A stretch of 64,000 nucleotides of DNA from JAFGPL01 sp963781805 (GCA_963781805.1 CAWAHF010000004.1:5456001-5520000), one strand, 5' to 3'; shown: positions 44,954 through 54,339, numbered from the stretch's first letter. Notes: generated from the letters alone by a model not told the origin. Numbers and translations are program-made.

Positions 44954-46861
44954 TTATCTAAGTATTTCCATTATTGACAACAGATTTCTCTGGTTACAAA
45001 TATTTTTGGCTTCGGGAGTGTATAAATAGTTAATAAGGTCAGCATATTTATCAGTAATTTTTCCCCTGACCATTTTCAGGGTGCTGTTCATCAGCTGGTT
45101 TTCTTCTGTAAAACCTTCCTTCAGTATTCCGATGGCAGCTGGTAACCAGCGCTGAGGAAACATATCGTTTAGTTTTTCCCCGGTTCGAAACTGGTTAACC
45201 TCAGATTCAATGTGTTTTAATATCATCTCCTTGCCAGCTTGTGTTGAAGTTTCAATATGGTTATGTTGTGTCCACCTTTTAATGGCTTCTCTGTTCGGAT
45301 TTATCAATGCAATGGTATAAGGTTGCTGATTATTGTACAACATGCAGTGATCGATGAATTCAGAATGTTCGGTCATTGCCTCCTCTATTCCTTCGGGACT
45401 GAATTTTTCCCCATCGTCGGCAATAAGCAGGCTTTTAAATCTGCCAAGTACATACAAAAATCCGTTTTTATCAAGGTAACCGAGATCGCCGGTGTACAGC
45501 CATCCATTTTTAATTGTCTCCCGGGTGGCATCATCGTTTTTCCAGTATCCTGCCATTATATTTTTACCCTGAATTACAATTTCACCTTTTTTTCCAACAG
45601 GCAGACTATTTCCATCATCATCGCAGATTTTCACATCAAGGTTTGATACCAACTGGCCTGATGAACCCATTTTATGTTTGGTAGGATTATTAGCTGAGAT
45701 AACAGGAGCAGCTTCGGTAAGTCCATATCCCTGAAACATAGGCATACCTATGGCGTAAAAGAATCTCTGCAATTCAATATCGAGCAATGCTCCACCGCCA
45801 ATAAAAAATTCCATTCTACCGCCGAAACCCTCACGAACTTTTGTGAATAGAATTTTATCGAAGAGTATACACAGTGGCTTTAAAAATATCTTTAAACCTT
45901 TGCCTTTGTTATGCCCCAGTCCGTTGTAAGTATATGCAATCTTCAATGCAAAATTGAACAATTTCTCAACGGTTGGTCCTTTTTCCCTGATTCCTTTTTC
46001 GATATTTTTACGGAAATTCTTGGCCAAGGCTGGTACGCTCATTAAGAAGTTAGGCCTAATTTCTTTTATGTTTACGGGTATATTTTTCAATGTTTCCATA
46101 GGACTATCACCAACATGAATGGCTGCCATACTTGCGCCACAGCTCATTAGTGTATAAATACCGCAGGTATGCGCAAAAGCGTGATCCCATGGTAATATTA
46201 GCAGGGTAGTCCACCATTCAGGAATACTGAAGAGACTTAGTGATTGCTGAATATTAGCCGTATAGTTCCCATGTGTAAGAATTATTCCTTTCGGATCGGC
46301 TGTAGTACCTGATGTATAGCAAATATTGGCATAATCATTTTCGGTAACCGATTTCCATCTTTCTTCAACAAGTGCTTTGTTTTTTGCCAGATAATTAACC
46401 CCGGCGGTAATAATCTCTGCAAAAATCAGCTCGTTATCCCCGGGATTGTCAACCGGGTCGAAAACTATTATTTTTTCAAGATTTGGCACTTCCCCTTTGA
46501 TTGCACGAAGTTTCTTTAACTGATATTTTGATACAATGGCTATTCTGGTGCCAGAGTGAGTTAATCTGAATTTAATTTCTGAAGGTTCGGCCAGTTTAAT
46601 TGACAACGGGATATTTATTGCCCCTGTATAAAGTATTCCAAGTTCAGCAATTACCCAATCGTTTCTTCCTTCAGACAGAAGAGCGATCCGATCTCCTTTT
46701 TGAGTTCCGAGGTCCATTAATCCTGCAGCAAACTTTACTACCAGTTCGTGAACTTCCTTAAATGTGGCACCCATATATTTGTTGTTTTTCTTCTCCAGAA
46801 GGAAGACATTGTTCAGATATCGGGTAACGCAATTTTCAAAAAGCAAGATAAGTGTATTCAT
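44954..46861 (-). CDS. AMP-forming long-chain acyl-CoA synthetase
   Basis: About 635 residues from the ATG at 46861 (MNTLILLFENCVTRYLNNVF). The P-loop-like AMP-binding signature YTSGTTADPKG, the GYGLTEAAPVIS motif and the YTGDLGYLDKNGFLYVLGR motif show an ANL-superfamily enzyme, and overall layout (long linker segment with FGGRMEFFIGGGALLD) matches long-chain fatty acyl-CoA synthetases. It activates fatty acids with ATP and CoA. Its leader can form a GGGAGAT...ATCTCCC hairpin just before the start codon, and a terminator of the upstream gene sits next to it. The exact acyl chain preference is not visible. Confidence 0.88.
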   Translation of the reverse strand: MNTLILLFENCVTRYLNNVFLLEKKNNKYMGATFKEVHELVVKFAAGLMDLGTQKGDRIALLSEGRNDWVIAELGILYTGAINIPLSIKLAEPSEIKFRLTHSGTRIAIVSKYQLKKLRAIKGEVPNLEKIIVFDPVDNPGDNELIFAEIITAGVNYLAKNKALVEERWKSVTENDYANICYTSGTTADPKGIILTHGNYTANIQQSLSLFSIPEWWTTLLILPWDHAFAHTCGIYTLMSCGASMAAIHVGDSPMETLKNIPVNIKEIRPNFLMSVPALAKNFRKNIEKGIREKGPTVEKLFNFALKIAYTYNGLGHNKGKGLKIFLKPLCILFDKILFTKVREGFGGRMEFFIGGGALLDIELQRFFYAIGMPMFQGYGLTEAAPVISANNPTKHKMGSSGQLVSNLDVKICDDDGNSLPVGKKGEIVIQGKNIMAGYWKNDDATRETIKNGWLYTGDLGYLDKNGFLYVLGRFKSLLIADDGEKFSPEGIEEAMTEHSEFIDHCMLYNNQQPYTIALINPNREAIKRWTQHNHIETSTQAGKEMILKHIESEVNQFRTGEKLNDMFPQRWLPAAIGILKEGFTEENQLMNSTLKMVRGKITDKYADLINYLYTPEAKNICNQRNLLSIMEILR

Positions 46862-46865
46862 ATAG

Positions 46866-46889
46866 GGGAGATTAGTTGTAATATCTCCC
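46866..46889 (-). promoter_or_regulatory. Leader hairpin immediately upstream of the acyl-CoA synthetase start
   Basis: On the minus strand GGGAGAT (46883-46889) and ATCTCCC (46866-46872) are perfect 7-bp complements around a 10-nt loop, 4 nt before the ATG at 46861. It could mask the start region. Its 3' arm could also pair with the AGGAGA arm of the adjacent terminator hairpin. Confidence 0.4.
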
Positions 46890-46895
46890 AATGAT

Positions 46896-46920
46896 AAAAA
46901 AAAATCTCCTAACTAGGAGA
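46896..46920 (-). terminator. Rho-independent terminator after the response regulator
   Basis: On the minus strand TCTCCT-AGTT-AGGAGA forms a tight 6-bp hairpin with a 4-nt loop, followed directly by nine T residues (46896-46904). It lies ~40 bp past the response-regulator stop. Confidence 0.8.
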
Positions 46921-46956
46921 GTTTTGATAAAAAAAATGATAAACTAGGTATGTTTA

Positions 46957-47361
46957 TCAGGCAGTTTTTGAAGTGACAGATCGGAGCAGTGATTCAATAT
47001 TTTTAATCAACAACTCACTGTTCAGTGGCTTTGTCATATATGCATCACAACCCAATTCCAGGCATTTTTTCATTTCGTTGTTAAAGGAATTGGCTGATTG
47101 CACAATCACCGGAATATCCGCATTTTTCATTTTTATTTGTCGAACTACTTCATAACCATCAATTAACGGAAGTTGTAAGTCGGTGAGTATGATATCAATA
47201 TGTTTGTATATTTTGCAGTAATCAAGCGCCTGCTTCCCATCTATGGCCCATATAATATTAATTCCGGTTTTTTTGGACAAGACAATTTCCAGAAACTTGT
47301 AACTCATCGCATCATCTTCGACGATTAATACGGTATATTCCTTTAAGTTAATTTTGTTCAT
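46957..47361 (-). CDS. Single-domain response regulator
   Basis: 134 residues, a receiver domain only. The acidic pair Glu15-Asp16-Asp17 (VLIVEDDAMS), the phosphoacceptor Asp61 (ILTDLQLP) and Lys110 (MTKP) are all present, and Ser88 (VQSAN) takes the Thr/Ser switch position. There is no output domain. Such CheY-like proteins work by protein contacts or as phosphorelay intermediates. No histidine kinase is nearby, so it is an orphan. It ends in a strong terminator. Confidence 0.92.
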   Translation of the reverse strand: MNKINLKEYTVLIVEDDAMSYKFLEIVLSKKTGINIIWAIDGKQALDYCKIYKHIDIILTDLQLPLIDGYEVVRQIKMKNADIPVIVQSANSFNNEMKKCLELGCDAYMTKPLNSELLIKNIESLLRSVTSKTA

Positions 47362-47584
47362 TCTGTTATAAAATTCCAGGTTATTATTATTTGTATATAC
47401 GCAAGAGTTCGGCGAACAGTAATAGATTAGAATCGATAATTGATAAACAGGTCAAGCAAGAGGTTCAACGATTATTTTTATTAGATAAAGTTTTGCCGGT
47501 TCAGAATAATTTAATTTGTAAACCTGACAAATTGCTTTGTTTTCATTCACTATTTTGATTAAATTTTATCACAATCAAAATGCT

Positions 47585-48793
47585 ATGAAAAACAAATCAA
47601 ATGCCGCAACCAGATTATATGATCTGCTTCAGTTTGGAGAGTTTGGAGGGGTTAATCCTTCCATTACAGATTCTTCCACATACACTTTTTTAAATCCGGA
47701 TGAAATGACTGAAACCTTTCATGGGCATGGTCATGGTTGTTTTTTGTATTCGAGGCACTGGAATCCCAGCAATAAATTTCTTGCAGATGCGATTGCTGCA
47801 ATGGAGAATACCCCGACAGCATGGGTAACCGCCTCGGGAATGGCAGCAATTACATGTGCAATCCTTCAGATTTGTAGTTCGGGTGACCATCTGATAACCA
47901 GTATTACAACCTATGGAGGTACATACGCTTTTTTGAAAAATTATCTGAAAAAATTCCATATCGATGTAAGTTTTGTCAATATAACCGATTTAAACAGTGT
48001 CATTGAAGCCATTCAACCGAATACAAAACTAATTTATACCGAATCGCTGACCAATCCCTTGTTACAGGTTTCCAATATTCCTGAATTGTCAAAAATAGCT
48101 GCCAGATACAATCTAATGCTAATGGTGGACAATACCTTTAGTCCGCTGATTATCAGCCCTGTAAATCTTGGCGCCGATTTTGTTGTATATAGCTTAACCA
48201 AATTTATAAATGGGAAGAACGATTGTGTGGCAGGTGCAATATGCGGGACGGAGCAATTTATCGATGATTTGACGGATGTAAATAGCGGGACAGCTATGCT
48301 TCTTGGTCCTGTACTCGATCCTCTCCGTTCTTCGGGTATATTGAAAAATATGCATACCTTACATATTCGCATCAAACAACATAGCAAAAATGCATTGTAC
48401 CTGGCAGAGAGGTTTCAGGAGTTAAATCTGAAAGTTATCTATACGGGATTGGATACACATCCACAGCATAAGTTAATGAAGAAGATAATGAATAAAGAAT
48501 TTGGATATGGAGGAATGATGGCGTTGGTAGTTGATTCAGCCAAAACAGCTAATGCACTGATGCAGAAGATGCAAATTGCGCAGGTAGGATATCTGGCAGT
48601 AAGTTTGGGATACTTTAAGACGTTGTTCAGTTGTTCTGGTATTAGCACTTCGTCTGAAATTCCGGCAGACATACAACGTAAAATTGGCCTTTCCGAAGGC
48701 TTAATAAGGTTTTCGGTCGGATTGGAACCGGATATCGAACAATCATTTGACAGAATTAAAAAGTGTATGCGTGAGTTAAAAATTATCAAATAA
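47585..48793 (+). CDS. Cys/Met metabolism PLP-dependent enzyme (gamma-lyase/sulfhydrylase type)
   Basis: About 402 residues from the ATG at 47585 (MKNKSNAATRLYDLL); the longer frame from 47537 has no family-like sequence. The fold-type I motifs are present: VTASGMAAITCAIL, GGTYAFL (cofactor ring stacking), MVDNTFSPL (Asp to pyridine N) and SLTKFINGKND with the Schiff-base Lys206. It belongs with methionine gamma-lyase, cystathionine gamma-synthase/lyase and O-acetylhomoserine sulfhydrylase; substrate choice cannot be made by eye. The HGHGHGC stretch in place of the usual YxR segment (followed by FLYSRHWNPS) is slightly atypical. metF/metH 4-8 kb away fit sulfur amino acid metabolism. Confidence 0.85.
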   Translation: MKNKSNAATRLYDLLQFGEFGGVNPSITDSSTYTFLNPDEMTETFHGHGHGCFLYSRHWNPSNKFLADAIAAMENTPTAWVTASGMAAITCAILQICSSGDHLITSITTYGGTYAFLKNYLKKFHIDVSFVNITDLNSVIEAIQPNTKLIYTESLTNPLLQVSNIPELSKIAARYNLMLMVDNTFSPLIISPVNLGADFVVYSLTKFINGKNDCVAGAICGTEQFIDDLTDVNSGTAMLLGPVLDPLRSSGILKNMHTLHIRIKQHSKNALYLAERFQELNLKVIYTGLDTHPQHKLMKKIMNKEFGYGGMMALVVDSAKTANALMQKMQIAQVGYLAVSLGYFKTLFSCSGISTSSEIPADIQRKIGLSEGLIRFSVGLEPDIEQSFDRIKKCMRELKIIK

Positions 48794-48938
48794 ATCTTGT
48801 TAATTCTTAATTTGATGGTTATAGGGATTAAAAACATTTCACTTGCTAAAAGGTAATATAGATTGTGTTACAAGCCTGTAGGCTAATCCGGTAAACAATT
48901 TGCTTCACCAGTTGTTTTAGAAAAAAAAGGAATTTGTT

Positions 48939-49520
48939 ATGGCATATACATTGCAAAACAGACAGAAGGCTCCGGATTTTAATTTACCGGGCACCGATGA
49001 TAAATACTATAGTTTATCGAGTTTCGATTCGAGTAAATACCTGGTTATTTTCTTTACGTGTAATCACTGTCCCTATGTGTTAGGTTCAGATGAATCAACA
49101 AGAAAAACAGCTGAAAAATTTAAAAATAAAAGTGTGGCTTTTGTGGGGATTAATTCCAATACCGACACCATTCATATTGAAGACGGATTTGAATATATGA
49201 AGAAAAGAATGGAACAGTACAAATTTCCCTGGCATTATCTTCGTGATGAATCTCAGGAAATTGCACGGAAGTATGGAGCTCTTCGCACACCTCATTTTTA
49301 TGTTTTTAATGAAAAAAGGGAACTGGTTTACACGGGAAGAGCGGTTGATAATCCGAGAGATATCAGCAGAATAACGGTAAATGATTTGGACAGGGTATTA
49401 ACCGAACTAACCGGGGGAAAGGAGATAAGTACTCCGGTGACCAATCCGATAGGATGCACCATTAAATGGGAAGGCAAAGACAGTCATTGGATGCCTGCCG
49501 AGGCATGTGATCTGATTTAG
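48939..49520 (+). CDS. Thioredoxin-fold (AhpC/TSA-like) redoxin
   Basis: 193 residues, no signal peptide. APDFNLPGTDDKYYSL is the redoxin N-terminal motif and FFTCNHCPYVLG gives a CxxC pair where thioredoxin-like proteins carry their active site. The cis-Pro region reads LRTPHFYVFN. This form, with CNHCPYV, is the widespread thioredoxin-family protein of unknown reductant role rather than a classical peroxiredoxin. Cytosolic. Monocistronic, 28 bp from the convergent DHOD-like gene. Confidence 0.85.
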   Translation: MAYTLQNRQKAPDFNLPGTDDKYYSLSSFDSSKYLVIFFTCNHCPYVLGSDESTRKTAEKFKNKSVAFVGINSNTDTIHIEDGFEYMKKRMEQYKFPWHYLRDESQEIARKYGALRTPHFYVFNEKRELVYTGRAVDNPRDISRITVNDLDRVLTELTGGKEISTPVTNPIGCTIKWEGKDSHWMPAEACDLI

Positions 49521-49548
49521 AATTGAAAAAATGATTTTACTTCAGAGC

Positions 49549-50553
49549 TCAAACATTATCAATCTGATATCCTCTGAAGTATTTCATAAATTGTACCCGT
49601 TCGTAGGCTGCAGCATTCTGGCTTTTAGACTGGCTAAGTTTACCTTTGAAGTCCTGCAGGGTGGTGTAATTTTTTGAAATCATCCAATCTTCAAGTTCTT
49701 TAATCATGGATGGAATATAGTTCATGCCGTTTTTATATAGCACTGAAGCAATTTCAACGGAATCGGCACCTGCCAGTAGCTGTTTTATAAGCGCTTTCCC
49801 ATCATGAACGCCGGTTGATGCGGCCAGGTCACACGACACCCTGTCAGCCATAATGGCAATCCATCTTAACGAAAGAAACAAATCGGACGGATTGCTTAAA
49901 ACAGCTCCAGATGTGACTTCCAGGTTGTTAAGATCAAAATCGGGATTGTAGAAACGATTGAAAAGTACCAGTCCTTTAATTCCTGTGCCTGATATATTCT
50001 TCAGGAAAGTACCCAGGTTTGAAAAATAGTAACTCAACTTTACAATGACAGGGATTTTAATTTTATTTAGTACTTCATGAATGATATCGAAATATATTTT
50101 TTCATTTTCTTCAGCCGAGCGGTTAAAATCGCTGGGCAAAATAAAAATATTGAGTTCAAGAGCATCGGCACCTGCAGTTTCAATCTGCTTTGGGAAATAG
50201 GTCCATTGTGTTGCTGTTACACAGTTTATACTTGCAATTATGGGAATTGAAACTTCTTTCTTTGCCTCCGATATCAGTTCAAGATATTTAAGAGTACTCT
50301 CTTCCGGAACAACAGGATATTCATAAAAATCAAGGGTTTCGGGATAAATAAACCGGTCGGCACTCATATTGTTTATCGATGCCTTCATCTCGACAATGAT
50401 TTCTTCTTCGAAGAGAGATTTAAGGATAACTGCAGCGGCATGATTATTTTCAAGTTCCCTGATGTTTTTAACTGAATCGGTGAAGCCACAGCTACCTATC
50501 ATAATAGGATTTTTAAGTTTTAATCCTGCGAATGAAGTAGTTAAATCTGTCAT
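49549..50553 (-). CDS. Dihydroorotate dehydrogenase-like flavoprotein
   Basis: 334 residues, a TIM barrel of the DHODH family. FAGLKLKNPIMIGSCGFTD is the conserved opening, KIPVIVKLSYYF and GLVLFNRFYNPDFD carry FMN contacts, and AASTGVHDGKALIKQLLAGADSVEIAS is the usual phosphate-binding part. Annotated in Bacteroidetes as a DHOD-like protein separate from the true PyrD; whether it oxidises dihydroorotate is uncertain. Transcribed alone, divergent from the SPOR lipoprotein. Confidence 0.85.
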   Translation of the reverse strand: MTDLTTSFAGLKLKNPIMIGSCGFTDSVKNIRELENNHAAAVILKSLFEEEIIVEMKASINNMSADRFIYPETLDFYEYPVVPEESTLKYLELISEAKKEVSIPIIASINCVTATQWTYFPKQIETAGADALELNIFILPSDFNRSAEENEKIYFDIIHEVLNKIKIPVIVKLSYYFSNLGTFLKNISGTGIKGLVLFNRFYNPDFDLNNLEVTSGAVLSNPSDLFLSLRWIAIMADRVSCDLAASTGVHDGKALIKQLLAGADSVEIASVLYKNGMNYIPSMIKELEDWMISKNYTTLQDFKGKLSQSKSQNAAAYERVQFMKYFRGYQIDNV

Positions 50554-50896
50554 AATTATCTTAAATATTGAATACTAATTAATAACTCCAATTTTTTTCA
50601 TAAATTTACGATGGAAAAAATAAAATTAACAACATAAAAACAGGAATGTTGCCATTTTTTTTGATTTTGATTTAATAGGGTTCTTGAAAAGTTATCAACA
50701 CAATTATTTTTTTTTAGATTTCAGTATAGTAAGGTGTTGTTTGTGTGTATTATACGAATTCATTTATGTACAGATATTTATAAATCAATATTAGTTTTCT
50801 CAGAAAATATTTAATGATTTAATTCAGTTATTAACAACCGGATATTTCAATGCATTGCAGAATATCTTTAACTTTAGAATCTTAATTATAAAAATT
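50554..50896. other. AT-rich divergent promoter region
   Basis: About 340 bp between divergent genes with no frame of note. Poly-T stretches at 50656 and 50708 and several AT-rich blocks are present, but no clear operator, RNA gene or repeat was recognised. Confidence 0.5.
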
Positions 50897-51367
50897 ATGA
50901 AGAAAGTTATAACACTGGCCGCATTGGTACTAATATTTTGTACAGGGTGCAAGTATTTCGAGAAAAAACGTCTTTTTTCGAAGGGAGCTGATACCATGTT
51001 GAATTATGCAGCAGAGCTTGAAGAACCAGCCAAAAGTGATACATCAGAAATGAATGTTGCTCCGGGCGATATTCGAAGTGAAGAAAATTTATCACCAGAG
51101 GATTTACACAGCATGTACAAGAAGAATGAATCGCTTGGCTCTAATAGGATTTACATGATTGTTGGTTGCTTTCTTATTCCGCAGAATGCGGATAATTACG
51201 CTGAAAAAATCAGAAAGATGGGCTATAATTCCGAAATTATCCTCAGGCCGGATGGTTTTCATATGGTAACAGCAAACTCTTATGATAATCTGAAAGCCGG
51301 TGTCAGAGATCTTCAGAAATTCAGAGGTGAAATAACTCAAAATGCCTGGGTTTGGATAAAAAAATAA
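50897..51367 (+). CDS. SPOR-domain lipoprotein
   Basis: 156 residues from the ATG at 50897 (MKKVITLAALVLIFCTGC); the frame extends to 50855 without sense. The lipobox FCTGC places a lipid anchor at Cys18. After an acidic linker, residues ~82-155 (RIYMIVGCFLIPQNADNYAE, MGYNSEIILRPDGFHMVTAN, DLQKFRGEITQNAWV) form a SPOR domain, which binds denuded glycan strands of peptidoglycan, usually at division sites. It ends in a clear terminator shared with the convergent phosphofructokinase gene. Confidence 0.85.
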   Translation: MKKVITLAALVLIFCTGCKYFEKKRLFSKGADTMLNYAAELEEPAKSDTSEMNVAPGDIRSEENLSPEDLHSMYKKNESLGSNRIYMIVGCFLIPQNADNYAEKIRKMGYNSEIILRPDGFHMVTANSYDNLKAGVRDLQKFRGEITQNAWVWIKK

Positions 51368-51400
51368 GCGAATTATTTCCGATTCGCTTATAATTTTTTT
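51365..51400 (+). terminator. Rho-independent terminator after the SPOR lipoprotein gene
   Basis: TAAGCGAAT (from the stop codon itself) and ATTCGCTTA are a perfect 9-bp inverted repeat around an 8-nt loop, followed by TAATTTTTTT. It could also serve the convergent gene less well. Confidence 0.8.
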
Positions 51401-51413
51401 CTCAGATTACCTG

Positions 51414-52619
51414 TCATGTTCCCGTCATAATAAATAATGGTTGAAATTCAAAGCTTTTGTAATGAGGCCTTAATCGATCGGTGTTGTAATATCTCTTAAC
51501 ATCAACTATTTTATTGGTACTGGTAACCACATCAATAGGAGCATTATCGTACCTTCCGTTTCTTAAAACCACCAGTCTTCCGTGAATCCCTTTTAAAAGT
51601 AAATCCAGTGCAAGATTTCCATAAGCCATGGGCACAATTGAATCGATTGCATCCGGATCTCCTCCGCGGACAAGGTAACCCAGTTGTTGATTAATTACAT
51701 TTATGCGTTTACCATTATAAAATTTAGGCGATAGTTCACGAATTTTATCGGATATTACATCGCCAATACCTCCCAGTTTGGCATGTCCGTATTGATCTTT
51801 TTCACGTGATTTAAAAATCATTTCACTGCTGCCGGAAAACATGGCTCCTTCTGATACCAGTACAACAGAATATTTACTAGGATTTTTTTCCCGATCTTCA
51901 ATCAACAGGTGTGCAAGTTTTTCTATATCAAACTTGTATTCCGGTATCACGCATCGGTTTGCTGCTCCGGCCATAGTAGGCAACATGGCGGTAAAACCTG
52001 CATATCGGCCGAAAACTTCAAGAACCAGTACTCTTTCGTGAGAACCGGCAGAAGTTCTTAACAGGTTGCAAAGATGAATTGTCCGGGTAATACATGTACT
52101 GAATCCAATACAGTAATCGGTTCCGGGTACATCATTGTCCATTGTTTTTGGAATGGCAACAACCTTCACTCCCTCTGCATATAACCTTACACCATAACTT
52201 AATGTATCGTCTCCTCCAATGGGAATCAGGTAATCAATACCAAGCGATTCGAGGTTCTTAATTACTTCGGGTGTAAGGTCATTTATTTCTTCTGTGTATT
52301 TATCTTTATATTGTTCCGGTACCTGGCTTAAGGGAATATGACTTGGCCGTGTACGTGAAGTGTGCAGGAACGTACCTCCGGTTCTTCCGGCTTTGTTAAC
52401 AATTTCTTCCGTTAATTCGATATATTTATCACTGTTATCAGCTTTTTTATCCCTTGAATATTCAAGAATACCAGCCCAACCCCTTCTCAATCCAACAACC
52501 TGATAGCCCTCCCGAAGAGCCCTGATGGTAATTGCACGTATTGCAGGATTAAGGCCGGGTACGTCACCTCCGCCTGTGAGTATTGCAATGGTTCCTTTTT
52601 TTCGTTTTATATAAACCAT
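51414..52619 (-). CDS. 6-phosphofructokinase, probably pyrophosphate-dependent (copy 1)
   Basis: 401 residues. GGGDVPGLNPAIRAI is the phosphate-donor loop, GGDDT at 135-139 and PKTMDND at 157-163 are the active-site motifs. In characterised enzymes Gly at the second position (GGDGT/S) goes with ATP and Asp (GGDDT/S) with pyrophosphate, and PKT (Lys in place of the Gly of PGT) also goes with pyrophosphate; this protein has Asp138 and Lys158. It phosphorylates fructose-6-phosphate in glycolysis. The adjacent paralog at 52968 has the same residues. Group III-type PFKs can deviate, so donor choice is inference. Confidence 0.9.
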   Translation of the reverse strand: MVYIKRKKGTIAILTGGGDVPGLNPAIRAITIRALREGYQVVGLRRGWAGILEYSRDKKADNSDKYIELTEEIVNKAGRTGGTFLHTSRTRPSHIPLSQVPEQYKDKYTEEINDLTPEVIKNLESLGIDYLIPIGGDDTLSYGVRLYAEGVKVVAIPKTMDNDVPGTDYCIGFSTCITRTIHLCNLLRTSAGSHERVLVLEVFGRYAGFTAMLPTMAGAANRCVIPEYKFDIEKLAHLLIEDREKNPSKYSVVLVSEGAMFSGSSEMIFKSREKDQYGHAKLGGIGDVISDKIRELSPKFYNGKRINVINQQLGYLVRGGDPDAIDSIVPMAYGNLALDLLLKGIHGRLVVLRNGRYDNAPIDVVTSTNKIVDVKRYYNTDRLRPHYKSFEFQPLFIMTGT

Positions 52620-52967
52620 AGTTTGAATCGATTTAGGTTAAATACAAGTGTATAAATTTATTAATTTTTTTTTGTTTTTTTGGGAATTGAACTTACAAAA
52701 CAAAAATATACCTGACAAGAGAAACCATTTTAACCTGCATTTTTGGCTGTGCCGAGCTAAAGGTTTATAAATTTTGCAAATTGTGAATTAAAATACGGGT
52801 TAACCCCGACTTAGGAAAGCTTAATTTTGGGTATCCGAAATTTTAGCTGAACTAAGTCGCAACCGATCTCATAGCCTGTTCCGATTTATCGGAAACCGTA
52901 AGTAATTTTCTGGGTTAAATTAATAAAAGCAGGATTTCAATCCTGCTTTTATTAAGTACATGAAAAA
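52620..52967. other. 348-bp spacer between the two phosphofructokinase genes
   Basis: It holds the terminator of the upstream paralog (52922-52953), a small palindrome TTCCGATTTATCGGAA near 52878, and an AT-rich promoter region ahead of copy 1 (TATATTTTTG on the minus strand near 52704-52713). The two PFK genes are thus transcribed separately. Confidence 0.55.
52922..52953 (-). terminator. Rho-independent terminator after phosphofructokinase copy 2
   Basis: AATAAAAGCAGGATT and AATCCTGCTTTTATT are perfect 15-bp complements around TC. The A/T arms supply a T-tract on both strands, so it can work in either direction; by position it ends the 52968 gene. Confidence 0.88.
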
Positions 52968-54185
52968 TTACCAGTTTAGTATTTTCTTAAAATCATATTC
53001 TTCAGGATCGGGTATTAATTTTTTTGCAGTTTTATAATCGTCTTTTGTAATATACTGCAGGTTGTTTTCATAAATTATCTTCACCTTGTCAGAGTTCATA
53101 TTTACCAGTCGGGGTTTTATCTTTCCGTTTTCGTCTTCCACATCTTTCAGGTACAGTGGTGCAACATTGCCGACATGATCTACAGTCACCATACAACCGC
53201 TTATTCCATCCTGAAAAAGTTTCATTACACCTGTTCCTAACAATGTAGTATAAACCAGATCATAAGCAATTGGGCGGGTACATCTCAATTCATATCCAAG
53301 TTCATTGGGACGACTTTTAACAGAAAGGTTGAGTTTCTTCAGCTTTCGTTGAACCAGCATATTAAAAATATGCGATTTACTCACATTGCCCAGTTCAGGA
53401 TGTCCGTGATCATCATACGTAAAGTTGATACCAGTACCTTCAATTTCTTCATCGTTCATGAAATGAAAAACACCTTCGCTTACAATCGCAACTCCATAAT
53501 CAATTCCCATCATTCTGCGCTTTATCATAGATGAAATTATCATCCGGGTAATTTTATCGAAAGTGCATTTGGTTTTATTAAACATTTCAGGAATAATAAT
53601 CATCGGATAATGACAAGCCGTGCCAATTCCAAATGCCAGATGGCCTGCTTCGCGGCCCATAGCTGAAATTACAAACCAGTTGCCACTGGCGCGTGCATCT
53701 TCATATATTGTAGTTGCAATCTTTACACCTTCTTCTTTAGCCGAATGGTAACCAAAAGTAGGTATACCTTCTGGCAGGGGTAAATCGTTGTCAATGGTCT
53801 TGGGGACGTGAATATTTGAAACTTTAACCTTGTTTGCATGCAAAAATTTGCTTAATCTGTTTGCTGTAGAAGCAGTATCATCACCTCCAATTGTGACCAA
53901 CAGTTTAACATTGTTATTTACAAAGAAATCCGTAGTAAATTCAGCATCTTTAGGTTTGTACCTGCTCATTCTTAGGGATGAACCTCCTCTGCTGAAAATA
54001 TTATCGGCAAATTCAAAATCTAGTTCTACAATATTGGGTTCCCCGGTGAATAAGCTTTTATAACCTTCATGTAATCCAATCACTCTGTATCCTGCATTTA
54101 TAAAAACTTTTGTAACCGAGCTTATAACCGTGTTAATTCCTGGAGCAGGTCCGCCTGCACATAATATTGCAACTGAATCTTTCAT
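52968..54185 (-). CDS. 6-phosphofructokinase, probably pyrophosphate-dependent (copy 2)
   Basis: 405 residues. N-terminal ILCAGGPAPGINTVISS is the donor loop; GGDDT at 100-104 and PKTIDND at 128-134 carry the Asp and Lys residues associated with pyrophosphate as phosphoryl donor. GREAGHLAFGIG and a Tyr/Arg-rich C-terminal substrate segment (ELGYELRCTRPIAYDL) follow the PFK plan. It is clearly diverged from copy 1 and belongs to a different subgroup, so this is not a recent tandem duplication. The two may differ in direction (glycolysis versus gluconeogenesis) or substrate (fructose-6-P versus sedoheptulose-7-P); both are inferences. Confidence 0.88.
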   Translation of the reverse strand: MKDSVAILCAGGPAPGINTVISSVTKVFINAGYRVIGLHEGYKSLFTGEPNIVELDFEFADNIFSRGGSSLRMSRYKPKDAEFTTDFFVNNNVKLLVTIGGDDTASTANRLSKFLHANKVKVSNIHVPKTIDNDLPLPEGIPTFGYHSAKEEGVKIATTIYEDARASGNWFVISAMGREAGHLAFGIGTACHYPMIIIPEMFNKTKCTFDKITRMIISSMIKRRMMGIDYGVAIVSEGVFHFMNDEEIEGTGINFTYDDHGHPELGNVSKSHIFNMLVQRKLKKLNLSVKSRPNELGYELRCTRPIAYDLVYTTLLGTGVMKLFQDGISGCMVTVDHVGNVAPLYLKDVEDENGKIKPRLVNMNSDKVKIIYENNLQYITKDDYKTAKKLIPDPEEYDFKKILNW

Positions 54186-54339
54186 ATTTATTTTGTTTAA
54201 CTAAAGAATTATTTTGTTTATATGGCTGCAAAGATGTAAATATATTTTTAAAAATTAAAAATCAGTTTTACTATTTTAAGATATTTGTCATTGCAGTTTC
54301 ATAAATAAAACATTTATTTGCAGAATTAATTTTTTACAG

